Positions 7,028 to 14,860 are shown, counted from the first letter of the stretch. The stretch: 18,527 nucleotides of DNA from CAUZEO01 sp963578625 (GCA_963578625.1 CAUZEO010000062.1:1-18527), one strand, 5' to 3'. Numbers and translations: made by a program. Notes: generated by a model not told the origin, from the letters alone.

Positions 7028-8107
7028 TCACCCCAAAACCGCCGGCTGTTCACACCTGCTCTCCAGCTCGACCGCACTCCCATCGGCTGAGGCATCGTAA
7101 AAGGCCTGCATGACATCCAGGACATGGAAGGCGAGTTCGCCGCTTGCTCTGTGCGGTCGATTTTCCTCGATGGCGGCAATCATGTCCGACAGACCGACGC
7201 CGCGGTTCTGGCCCGTGTGTCCTTCAACGAGGGGCATCTCAGTCCACTCCTTATCGCCGGACTCGCAGAAGGTTACCGGGCCGTCGAAGCCGTTGGGATC
7301 GGGGCAGGAGATGGAACCCCGGGTGCCGTGAAGTTCCAGGAGTGGAACGTGGTGTCCGCCTTTGACATCGAAACTTCCGAGGAACGTCGCGATCGGGCCC
7401 GAAACGAACTCCAGGACTCCCATGACGGTGGTGTCGATATTTACGGTGAATCGATGACCGGCATCCGGTCCTGAGCCGATTTCCCGTTCCTCAAATCCCT
7501 TGGTGGTAAATCCCGTGACCCGCCGCACGGGTCCCAGCAAGTTTACCAGGGCGGTGATGTAGTAGGGGCCCATGTCAAAAACCGGTCCGCCTCCCGGTTG
7601 AAAGAAAAACTCCGGTCGGGGATGCCATCGCTCCATCCCGGCACCCATGACGCATGCGGTAGCCGCCACGGGCTGTCCTACCTTGCCGTCGTCGATGAGC
7701 GCACGACAGGTCTGGTGTCCTACGCCCAAAAAGGTGTCCGGAGCGCACCCAACACGCAGTTGTCTGTCCTTCGCCGCGTTCAGGACCTCCCGTCCCTCGT
7801 CGCGGGCAATTCCAAGTGGCTTCTCGTTGTACACGTGTTTGCCGTTTTCCAGGGCGCGGAGGGCAACTTCCGCGTGGACGGCGGGGACCGTGAGATTGAG
7901 GATGGTATCGATCTCCTCGTGCGCCAGCACATCGTCCACGGAAAGCGCAGAGATACCGAATTTCTCTGCCTTTTCGTTTGCCTGATCCGGATTGATATCC
8001 GCACAGGCCACCGCTTTCAGGTTGCCGAACTTCGGCATTTGCTCCAGGTAAACCCGGCTGATATTGCCACACCCTACGATCCCAATACCCGCGACGCCGT
8101 CTTTCAT
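7028..8107 (-). CDS. Gfo/Idh/MocA family NAD(P)-dependent oxidoreductase
   Basis: Oxidises or reduces a sugar, inositol or sugar acid with NAD(P). The N-terminal Rossmann fold has GIVGCGNIS (residues 9-17) and the family EKP signature at 95-97 (NEKPLG); the C-terminal alpha/beta domain carries GGGPVFDMGPYY at 172-183. In the common D-x-G-x-H catalytic pattern the His is replaced by Tyr182, which marks a subgroup and may change the chemistry. At 359 residues it has the normal family length. ATG 8107 is supported by GAGGTG at 8115-8120, 7 bases upstream, and by a promoter 34-60 bases upstream. It is divergent from the propeller/enolase/hydroxyacid dehydrogenase row starting at 8216, which suggests a shared pathway and perhaps shared control. 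The substrate cannot be read from the sequence. Confidence 0.9.
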   Translation of the reverse strand: MKDGVAGIGIVGCGNISRVYLEQMPKFGNLKAVACADINPDQANEKAEKFGISALSVDDVLAHEEIDTILNLTVPAVHAEVALRALENGKHVYNEKPLGIARDEGREVLNAAKDRQLRVGCAPDTFLGVGHQTCRALIDDGKVGQPVAATACVMGAGMERWHPRPEFFFQPGGGPVFDMGPYYITALVNLLGPVRRVTGFTTKGFEEREIGSGPDAGHRFTVNIDTTVMGVLEFVSGPIATFLGSFDVKGGHHVPLLELHGTRGSISCPDPNGFDGPVTFCESGDKEWTEMPLVEGHTGQNRGVGLSDMIAAIEENRPHRASGELAFHVLDVMQAFYDASADGSAVELESRCEQPAVLG

Positions 8108-8215
8108 GGAATCACACCTCTTCTCTTTTCACTTGGAAATTTTCAGCACTATAGGGATCGCATGATCACAGTCAACTGGTATTGCAATTCGGGTATATCC
8201 ATGTAGAAACGGGAC
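8108..8215. promoter_or_regulatory. Divergent intergenic control region
   Basis: This 108-base gap separates two divergent starts and must hold promoters for both directions. The minus-strand promoter is clear. For the plus strand only a weak TATATC at 8194-8199 is visible, with a poor -35 (GTCAAC at 8171-8176) overlapping the minus-strand -35 box. If real, the two promoters would compete or be controlled together. Confidence 0.4.
8148..8175 (-). promoter_or_regulatory. Sigma-70-type promoter for the Gfo/Idh/MocA gene
   Basis: Read on the minus strand, TTGACT (-35, at 8170-8175) and TATAGT (-10, at 8148-8153) each match the consensus at five of six positions and are 16 bases apart. Transcription would begin near 8141, giving a ~34-base leader with the GAGGTG ribosome-binding site. 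The spacer contains GATC-GCAT-GATC, a small dyad that could be an operator; that part is speculative. Confidence 0.6.
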
Positions 8216-10831
8216 ATGGATCCTGACCTCCAGCAATTCTTCATGCGGACGAATCACGGCCGCACGATCGTGGCGCTTGAATCGGGCGGTTGGATGGCTC
8301 TGGAATTAAACGGGGGAGGGCGGTCCGACCGCGTCAGTCTTGCGGATATTCTGCTGTCGGAGGATTCGCGCGCGACGCGCGGTTCCTCCATAACGCTGCT
8401 CGACCAGAAACGGGGCGGATCGCTGCCATGCATCGGATCCATCTCTGCATCCGCGCTGGCTCGTGACGGCAGTGGTAAGCTGATCCTTGGATTCAGCGAT
8501 GAAACCGGGACGCATCTGTACGCTTCGATCGGCAGCGAAATCTCCGGCGTTGCCGACATTTCATCAAACGATGACTGGGAGAAACTGACGGCATCGCCAT
8601 TGGTAGGAACCGTGCTTGGCGATCTGGTTGTCGACCCAGACGAAGGAAACATCGTACCCTTGCTTTGCGTCGGTGCGGGGGACGTTGATGATCGGATCGA
8701 GATCGCCCTGCCGATTGAAGGTGCAGAACGACACCCAATTTACGCAGGCCCTAGCCTTTTTCCGCCAACCGCCCATCTCGAACTCGGTGGAATGCTTCAC
8801 CTCGCCTGGTCGGATACCTGCCAGCGATTAAGATATTTGCGTGTGACGCTGGACGATCTTCGGGACGGAGCGATTCCCGAGCCAACGCGCGTCTGCGATT
8901 GGGGCCGGCACCCGGTAATCCTGCCGCTTGGTGATGGCAGGGTATTGATCGGATTTGAGCCGGAGTTTTCGCATTCCATAAATTACGCGATTGTAGATGG
9001 GAATGGAGCGCGGGTGTTTGGAGACGATGACCGGTGCCTTACCGAATCCGAAACAGATTCCCGGTTCAGCCGCGAGAATTTTCACAGTCCGCACCTTGCG
9101 CTCGATACTTTCGGGATTCCCTGGTTGTTCTTCGTCAGTATTTACCGCAATCATGTTTTTGCTGCGCGCTGGTTGGGTCGTGACTGGGGACCGATTACGG
9201 CGGCGGGAGGAATTGCCCACCGGACTCCGCACCGCGACAAGCGCTGGTTGTCCATTGGACGGATCAGTGTTGCAAAAGAAGCGCAGTGGGGCGCCACTGG
9301 ACCGCTCGTGATTCACCTTCAGGCGGAGGATCCGGTCAGAGAAAAGAGCATTGAGTTGATTTCTCCCTGCATCCCATCCTGCCGCCCGGATCACAAGATC
9401 CTCTTTCTGGATCTGCAGGAACTTGCAAAATTCGAAGGTCTCGTTGTCGTGCCGCAGACCGCGGTGAAGCATCCCGCGAATCCGTTGCTGGAGCCGGGCG
9501 CGGCGTCGGCCTTCGACGCCAGACGCGTGTTTTCCGGGGGTACGGTCCGCCGGGAAGGCGACAAGTATCGATGCTGGTATTCCGCCATGGGCGAGCCCGA
9601 TCCCAGCGTCGGCTGGTGGCATTGGTACCGGACGGGATATGCCGAAAGCAAAGACGGGGTGCTCTGGAGTAAACCGGACCTTGGCATGCGACCTCATCCG
9701 GACATGAACGAGATCCCGGACATGCCGCCGGTCACCTATGTGAGCCGAGATGAAGGGGATCCGGACCCTGAACAGCGATACAAGATTCTCTACATGCTGC
9801 ATCACAGCCGCATGCGTGAACTCGTGCTGAAAGGCGAACTCGATCCGACGGACGAGAAATACTTCGGCGCCTTGTATACTTCGTCTGATGGGCTCTCCTG
9901 GAATAGCCGTCCCGCACAAATGGAGTGTCCGGGCGGCCGGCATGTGGAGTTCCTCCCGCAGAGCCTTTTTCATGACGAGGCGGAACCCGATCCTGCCCGC
10001 CGGTACAAGGCGTACGGATGGATGTCAATGACGCAAGGTCAACGCGGGGTCGCGGGCGCGTACAGCCCAGACGCGATTCACTGGACCGCCTTCGAGGACA
10101 ATCCGGTTCTTGCGCCGGAATTGCGCGGGCATCCCTATGTCGCATCGGGACCGTGGTCTCACATTCACGATGGGGTTGTTTTCCGCTACGACGAATACTA
10201 CCTGGCGCTCTACCAGTATTTGCACGCTCCCCTGGCCTTTGATCTCGAAATGGCCGTGAGTCGCGACGGCCATTCATTTCAATTCGTGAATCCGGGACAC
10301 AAGGTCATCGGAATGGGCGAGCCGGGTTCCTGGGACAGCGGAATGATCTTCCCCTCAACTCCTGTGGTGTCCGACGATGAAATCAGAATCTATTATGGCG
10401 CGGCCAACAATCCGGACGAAAGCAATGCGCCCCCGGAGGTGACCGGTGAGGATCGCTGCCGCTATGCAATGGGTCTGGCCACGTTGCGCCGGGACGGATT
10501 TTCCTGCGCGCAATTTGCAGGGGAAGAAACGAGTGGCGTCCTTGAGACACTGCCCTTCATCCCTGAGGGCAAAAACGTCGAGTTGGCGCTAAATGCCGAC
10601 TGCCGAGATGGGCGAATTGATGTTGAACTCGTGGACGAAGGGACCGGGAAGCCGTTGACTGGTTTCGAGTATGATTCCTGCGAGCCTATGGAGACAGATC
10701 AAATCCACCGTGTCGTCCGATGGGGTGGCAGGCCATTTCCGGCGAATCATGGTGGTCCCCTGCGAGTCCGGATTCGGCTGCAGGGACGTGATCGATCGCC
10801 CTCTCTTTACAGCCTCGGTTTCTTCAGGTAG
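8216..10831 (+). CDS. Large two-propeller glycosidase-like protein (paralogue B)
   Basis: This is a full-length paralogue of the gene at 137-2743, aligning from the first residues to the last with the same three parts. They are an N-terminal propeller (HLAWSDTCQRLRYLR near residue 195-205), a GH32/GH43-like five-bladed region from ~420 (FDARRVFSGGTV, WWHWYRTGYAES, YKAYGWMSMT, HIHDGVVF) and a beta-sandwich tail from ~780 (LNADCRDG ... VVRWGG ... RVRIRLQG). It has no signal peptide. ATG 8216 has no strong Shine-Dalgarno site. It is 9 bases upstream of the enolase-superfamily gene, so the two are almost certainly cotranscribed. This ties the propeller family to sugar-acid metabolism. As in paralogue A, the segment that would hold the GH43/32 acid Glu reads STPVV. 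Catalytic role and substrate are unknown. Confidence 0.85.
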   Translation: MDPDLQQFFMRTNHGRTIVALESGGWMALELNGGGRSDRVSLADILLSEDSRATRGSSITLLDQKRGGSLPCIGSISASALARDGSGKLILGFSDETGTHLYASIGSEISGVADISSNDDWEKLTASPLVGTVLGDLVVDPDEGNIVPLLCVGAGDVDDRIEIALPIEGAERHPIYAGPSLFPPTAHLELGGMLHLAWSDTCQRLRYLRVTLDDLRDGAIPEPTRVCDWGRHPVILPLGDGRVLIGFEPEFSHSINYAIVDGNGARVFGDDDRCLTESETDSRFSRENFHSPHLALDTFGIPWLFFVSIYRNHVFAARWLGRDWGPITAAGGIAHRTPHRDKRWLSIGRISVAKEAQWGATGPLVIHLQAEDPVREKSIELISPCIPSCRPDHKILFLDLQELAKFEGLVVVPQTAVKHPANPLLEPGAASAFDARRVFSGGTVRREGDKYRCWYSAMGEPDPSVGWWHWYRTGYAESKDGVLWSKPDLGMRPHPDMNEIPDMPPVTYVSRDEGDPDPEQRYKILYMLHHSRMRELVLKGELDPTDEKYFGALYTSSDGLSWNSRPAQMECPGGRHVEFLPQSLFHDEAEPDPARRYKAYGWMSMTQGQRGVAGAYSPDAIHWTAFEDNPVLAPELRGHPYVASGPWSHIHDGVVFRYDEYYLALYQYLHAPLAFDLEMAVSRDGHSFQFVNPGHKVIGMGEPGSWDSGMIFPSTPVVSDDEIRIYYGAANNPDESNAPPEVTGEDRCRYAMGLATLRRDGFSCAQFAGEETSGVLETLPFIPEGKNVELALNADCRDGRIDVELVDEGTGKPLTGFEYDSCEPMETDQIHRVVRWGGRPFPANHGGPLRVRIRLQGRDRSPSLYSLGFFR

Positions 10832-10840
10832 ATTTTTTCG

Positions 10841-12064
10841 ATGAAAATCACCGAAGTAAAAACCGTTCTGTTGACCGGACCCTCTGGAAACGATCCCTTC
10901 TTGCAGGCGTTGCGAAAAAAGCGGTCGGCCTCGTTCATCGAGATTCACACGGATTCGGAGATGATCGGGATCGGCGAAACCTACGCGGGCTACCAATGTC
11001 CGGAGCTGGTGCCCTCCATCGTCGAGTACCTGAGCCCGATTTTGGTTGGGCTGGAAGACGGGGAGATCAATCCCCGTGTTCTGTGGCAACGGATGTACAA
11101 GTGCGCAAATTTCTGGGCGCGAAATGGTCTCGGGGTCACGATCATCGGGGGCATTGAGAGCGCGCTGTGGGACCTGAAGGGAAAGATGCTCGGGGTCCCC
11201 GTTTATGAGCTTCTCGGCGGGGCCCTGCATGAACGGTTGCCGTGTTACGCGACCGGGTGCGCCAGCGATTATCCCTGGTCGGAGTTGAAGCGAAAAATCG
11301 ATGTGTACCGGGAAGCCGGATTCAACGCCTTTAAGGTCGGGGCGGGATATCACGATGGTGCGGCCGGGAAGGGGTTTGTCAGCGACAGCGTCCAGGCATG
11401 GGTCGATCTGGAGACTGAGAAACTGGATATCATACGCGACCACGCCGGGAAAGACTTTGTCGTCTGTCTCGACGGCCACATGAGCAATGTTGAAGAGGGG
11501 CGGCCCTGGGATGTGGGCATTGCCAAGGCCGTTCTACAGGCCATGGAATCGTACAACCTCGGTTTTTACGAGGAGCCGCTTCATTACAACGACCTCGCGG
11601 GGTACGAAGAGCTTTGCAAGAGCACGTCGATCGCGGTTGCCGGCGGGGAAGGCCTGACGACGCGGCAGGAATTCGCCCAATATGCCGAACGACGCGCTTT
11701 CGATGTTGCCCAGCCTGATGCATCCTGGATCGGCATCGAGACCTTCGTGGATGTGGCCCGAATGTTCGCGGTGCAGGAGAAGCAGGTCGCCACGCATGCG
11801 TGGTGTTCCGGGGTGGGCGTAATGTCGAATATTCACGCCGCGTTCTCCGTTCCGAATATTGCAATTCTCGAAATTCCGCCCCTGCCGGGACCGCTTCACA
11901 CGGAAATCTATGTGGATGGATACCGGTTCGAGAATGGGTTCATTCTGAAACCGGAAGGCCCGGGCCTCGGCGTACGCCTGACCGACGAGACCAAGAATAA
12001 ATATCCCTTCATTCCGGGTTCCGGTGAGCCCAATCCTGTTCCGGGAATGATGGACCTGATGTGA
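10841..12064 (+). CDS. Enolase-superfamily dehydratase (mandelate racemase/muconate lactonizing type)
   Basis: Probable acid-sugar dehydratase or racemase using Mg2+. An N-terminal capping domain (to ~125) precedes a barrel with the expected residues: Lys165 (FKVGAG), metal ligands Asp211 (CLDGH), Glu244 or 245 (YEEP) and Glu270 (GGEG), and an Asp293 (QPDASW)/His319 (THAWCSG) pair like the Asp-His dyad of the mandelate racemase subgroup. The second Lys of the K-x-K motif is Gly167, so proton abstraction from one face would rest on a single Lys or on the His. At 407 residues its length is typical. It follows the propeller gene by 9 bases, and the hydroxyacid dehydrogenase comes next. A role in dehydrating an aldonate to a 2-keto-3-deoxy acid fits the neighbours but is inferred. 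Confidence 0.9.
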   Translation: MKITEVKTVLLTGPSGNDPFLQALRKKRSASFIEIHTDSEMIGIGETYAGYQCPELVPSIVEYLSPILVGLEDGEINPRVLWQRMYKCANFWARNGLGVTIIGGIESALWDLKGKMLGVPVYELLGGALHERLPCYATGCASDYPWSELKRKIDVYREAGFNAFKVGAGYHDGAAGKGFVSDSVQAWVDLETEKLDIIRDHAGKDFVVCLDGHMSNVEEGRPWDVGIAKAVLQAMESYNLGFYEEPLHYNDLAGYEELCKSTSIAVAGGEGLTTRQEFAQYAERRAFDVAQPDASWIGIETFVDVARMFAVQEKQVATHAWCSGVGVMSNIHAAFSVPNIAILEIPPLPGPLHTEIYVDGYRFENGFILKPEGPGLGVRLTDETKNKYPFIPGSGEPNPVPGMMDLM

Positions 12065-12215
12065 GGGCTTTTCGGAACATCGAAGTAATGAAGGCAACCT
12101 CCCCATGAATGTCGAATACTCAATGTCCAATATCGAAGGTGGAGATGCTTTTCCTTGGACATTCGAAATTGAGCGTTCGATATTCGAAATTTCTGTCCGA
12201 AATGGATAAAGTGCG
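12065..12215. other. Short gap carrying a repeat insertion
   Basis: The gap between the enolase-superfamily gene and the hydroxyacid dehydrogenase is mostly the hairpin repeat described at 12105-12175. No promoter is evident. Transcription may continue through from upstream. Confidence 0.4.
12105..12175 (-). repeat. ~70-bp interspersed hairpin repeat, copy 2
   Basis: Reverse orientation relative to 6911-6980. The perfect arms AATGTCCA (12122-12129) and TGGACATT (12156-12163) and the core are kept, while scattered single-base changes show that the copies are old. It lies between two genes probably read in the same transcript, so it would appear in the mRNA as a stem-loop. Confidence 0.7.
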
Positions 12216-13244
12216 ATGACCTCTTCCCCAACAATACTCGTTTCCCTTGCCCCCGACGAGGCCGCGTTCTCCCGGATACGCGAATCCTGGCCGGATTGCG
12301 AGATCCGGGTTGGACCCTGGCTGGAGGATGAAGGGATGGAGATATCCCCGGAGTTAATGAAAGGCGTCGACTTTCTACTCTGCGAGTTTCCTCCCGCGAA
12401 TTTCGATGACTTCGATCAACTGAAATGGATTCAGGTTACTTCCGCGGGATATACCCAGATTTTGGATTTGCCTCTTCTCGAGCAGGGCATTCGTGTCACC
12501 AATGGGCTGGGAACCTTCGATGTCCCGATCGCGGAGTGGAACATCTTGATGATGCTGCTCTGGGAGCGCGATCTCCTGACCCTGATCGATAATCAGAAGA
12601 ATAAGGTGTGGGACAGGGACTCAAAATTTCAGCGTGACGTTTTCGGGTCGACGATCGGGTTCTACGGATATGGCGGCATCGCCCGTGAAACGGCGCGGCT
12701 TGCCAAGGCGATGAATCTGGAAACCTGGGTCTTAACCCGGGACGGAACGGCGAAGCCCCGGACAAACATCTATCGTGTGGACGGCACCGGGGATCCCGAG
12801 GGAACACTCCCGGACCGAATCTTCGCTTCGTCGCAGATCGAAGAGTTTCTTTCCGGACTCGACTACTTGTTTGTCACGCTTCCCTTGAAGCCGTCGACGG
12901 AAGGGCTGATTGGAGAGCGGGAACTTCGCATGTTGAAACCATCAGCGGTGCTCATCAATCCGGCCCGGGCGAAGATCATCGAGGAGGACGTGTTCGTTCG
13001 GTGCCTGAAGGAGAAATGGATTCGCGGTGCCTCCCTGGACGTTCACTACGCATACCCGCTGCCGCTTGAGCATCCGTTATGGGAAATGCCCAACCTGGTG
13101 CTCACCCCGCACATCTCCGGTTCAGCGGCGAGCAAGCGCTTCCTGGAGCGGGCATACGACATCTTCGAACAGAACTGCCGCCGCATTTTGTCGGGGGAAC
13201 CGCTGATTAACGAGCTGTCCGATGCGCAATTGCGGGGGGAGTAG
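12216..13244 (+). CDS. D-isomer-specific 2-hydroxyacid dehydrogenase family protein
   Basis: NAD(P)-dependent interconversion of a 2-hydroxy and 2-oxo acid is the family reaction. Residues ~148-160 (GFYGYGGIARETA) form the nucleotide-binding loop, with Ala at the last Gly position of G-x-G-x-x-G. Arg251 (LINPAR) is the substrate-binding Arg and His299 (LTPHISG) the catalytic His. The usual D-V-F-x-x-E-P motif reads DVHYAYP at 275-281, so the catalytic Glu that polarises the His is Tyr280. The rest of that segment (LPLEHPLW) is intact, so this is not an alignment slip. Such a protein may act on a different substrate or work more slowly. ATG 12216 has only a weak ribosome-binding site. The gene closes the plus-strand row that starts at 8216. 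Confidence 0.85.
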   Translation: MTSSPTILVSLAPDEAAFSRIRESWPDCEIRVGPWLEDEGMEISPELMKGVDFLLCEFPPANFDDFDQLKWIQVTSAGYTQILDLPLLEQGIRVTNGLGTFDVPIAEWNILMMLLWERDLLTLIDNQKNKVWDRDSKFQRDVFGSTIGFYGYGGIARETARLAKAMNLETWVLTRDGTAKPRTNIYRVDGTGDPEGTLPDRIFASSQIEEFLSGLDYLFVTLPLKPSTEGLIGERELRMLKPSAVLINPARAKIIEEDVFVRCLKEKWIRGASLDVHYAYPLPLEHPLWEMPNLVLTPHISGSAASKRFLERAYDIFEQNCRRILSGEPLINELSDAQLRGE

Positions 13245-13249
13245 AAAAG

Positions 13250-13440
13250 ATCCCCGTCCTTGCGGCCGGGAGTCTCAGGCTGCGAAGCCCCTAAACAAAT
13301 GGACACAAACCCCCTCTGAGCCCAGGAAGAGCGAGAAGACTGGCGTAGCTCCACCTTCGCTCATCGCGGGCACTGTTCAATCTCTTTTCCTGTGTTAGGG
13401 GCTGCGCAACCTAACGATCCCGCCCGCAAGGGGCGGGGAT
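13250..13440. repeat. ~191-bp element with ~45-bp imperfect inverted ends between convergent genes
   Basis: The left arm at 13250-13294 (starts ATCCCCG, ends GCCCCTAA) matches the reverse complement of 13395-13440 at about 37 of 46 positions with one gap. The ~100-base centre has no gene. The element fills almost the whole gap between the hydroxyacid dehydrogenase and the fucosidase. No target-site duplication is obvious (flanks GTAGAAAAG and TATTTCAATC). It may be a miniature inverted-repeat element or a natural bidirectional terminator. Confidence 0.65.
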
Positions 13441-13445
13441 TATTT
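13417..13445 (+). terminator. GC-rich hairpin followed by a T-rich tract
   Basis: CCCGCCC (13419-13425), loop GCAAG, then GGGCGGG (13431-13437) is a perfect 7-bp stem followed on the plus strand by GATTATTT. It fits a rho-independent terminator for the plus-strand row ending at 13244. The related left arm near 13251-13270 has only a weak version of the hairpin. Confidence 0.5.
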
Positions 13446-14860
13446 CAATCCCTGAACCAAAGCTTCAGCGCATAGGCATGCTCGCAGGGCCGCTTGGACG
13501 GTAAGGTCACATGCAATCCCTCGTGATCCTGCTTCCACTCCAGATCGCCGTCGATTCCCAGCATGGATACGCGCTGGATCTTTTCCGTCTTGATCCCGCA
13601 TCCGGTCGCCAGCGATTTCACGTTGGCAGTTATCCCCGGCCAGCCCATGGCGATGGCGTACAGAGCTTCCGGCTGATTCGATTTTCCGGAACCAGGGCGC
13701 ACAGTAAATCGATAGTCCTTGTTCGTGAACGGCTTGTCCGTCTTTTCGGAAAAGTGACCGCCGTCCACCGCGGTGGGGCCTTCACCAAACTTCTCCCAGT
13801 GGCGCGTCCCGTAAATGGCCTCGCCGTTCACCTCGAGCCACGTCCCCTGCGCCAACAGCAGACCTTCCACTTCTTCGGGAATCACGCCATCCGGCCGGGG
13901 CCCGAAGCTTAGCAACACGTTCCCGTTCTTGCTCACGATGTCTACCAGGTCGTGCACCAGCCGGGTAGCCGACTTGAATTCCTCGTTCTCAATGTAGCCC
14001 CAGGCAATTTTTCCTACCGCGGTGTCTGTTTGCCAGTACTCTTCTCGAATTCCCGCCAGCTTGCCGCGCTCGATGTTATAGACCCCGGCGCCGTCGAAGA
14101 GATGATCTTTGTAGTTCATGACCACTTCTTTGCCCCAGGCTTGCGCCTGGTTGTAGTAGTAGGCGACGAGTTCAAGCCGGTACGGCGTGAATTCCTTGCG
14201 GTGCCACCCGAAATCGAACCAGAGAATGTCCGGCACGAACTTGTCGATCAGCTCCTTGGTTCTTCCCAGCCAATCGATCATGAACTCCTCATCGACTGGG
14301 TCGTCCGCGTTCTTCCAGGGCTTCCAGTAGATCCCCTTGGAAGACGGGTCCATGGTGTCAAAGTCGTCTTCAAAGCGGAAATGGCGGGCGTTGTGGGCCC
14401 GGTGCGAAGTGACCACGAACTTCATGCCCACGGCTTCGAAGGCCTTCTTTTGCTCCGCGGTCACATCCCGTTGCGGACCCATTTTGACCGAATTCCAATC
14501 AGTGAAGGAACAGTCATACATCGGGAAGCCGTCGTGATGTTCCGCCACCGGTCCCGCAAAACGCGCGCCGGCCCGCTTGAAGAGGTCGGCCCAGTACTCC
14601 GGATCCCAATTTTCCGCCGTAAACATGGGGATAAAATCCTTGTACCCAAATTCCTTCTGCCGTCCCCAGGTATCTGAATGGTGCTGAAATGCCGCGTTGT
14701 CCCGGTCGTACATCAGGTTCGGATACCACTCGTTGGTATGGGCAGGTACCGCATAGGGGCCCCAATGTGTATAGATGCCGAACTTCGCGTCCTTGTACCA
14801 TTCGGGGGTTGTGTAGTTGCGCAACGACTCAAGGTCGGACGCGTATTTCTCAGTGCTCAT
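13445..14860 (-). CDS. Alpha-L-fucosidase, GH29 family
   Basis: Hydrolyses terminal alpha-L-fucose from glycans with retention of configuration. The TIM barrel shows GH29 hallmarks: KFGIYTHWGPYAVPAHTNEWY (split 26-33 and 34-46), the HHDGF motif at 108-112 and the candidate nucleophile Asp216 in DILWFDFGW. The C-terminal ~110 residues form the usual beta-sandwich. The 471-residue length is normal. ATG 14860 is fixed by GGAGGA about 6 bases upstream. No signal peptide is seen, so it acts in the cytoplasm on imported oligosaccharides. The GH43/32-like gene lies 109 bases upstream in the same direction and the alpha/beta-hydrolase gene before that, so the three may be one transcript. Linkage preference cannot be told from the sequence. 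Confidence 0.93.
   Translation of the reverse strand: MSTEKYASDLESLRNYTTPEWYKDAKFGIYTHWGPYAVPAHTNEWYPNLMYDRDNAAFQHHSDTWGRQKEFGYKDFIPMFTAENWDPEYWADLFKRAGARFAGPVAEHHDGFPMYDCSFTDWNSVKMGPQRDVTAEQKKAFEAVGMKFVVTSHRAHNARHFRFEDDFDTMDPSSKGIYWKPWKNADDPVDEEFMIDWLGRTKELIDKFVPDILWFDFGWHRKEFTPYRLELVAYYYNQAQAWGKEVVMNYKDHLFDGAGVYNIERGKLAGIREEYWQTDTAVGKIAWGYIENEEFKSATRLVHDLVDIVSKNGNVLLSFGPRPDGVIPEEVEGLLLAQGTWLEVNGEAIYGTRHWEKFGEGPTAVDGGHFSEKTDKPFTNKDYRFTVRPGSGKSNQPEALYAIAMGWPGITANVKSLATGCGIKTEKIQRVSMLGIDGDLEWKQDHEGLHVTLPSKRPCEHAYALKLWFRD

Noticed and set aside
8828..9973. Minus-strand open frame (381 codons) inside paralogue B
   Set aside because: Same reasons: it is opposite a conserved coding region, has no domain, and its counterpart opposite paralogue A has the same shadow-like composition.
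13250..13440. Insertion sequence with transposase
   Set aside because: Inverted ends are present but the ~100-base centre cannot encode a transposase and no target duplication is seen, so only a non-autonomous element or terminator is possible.
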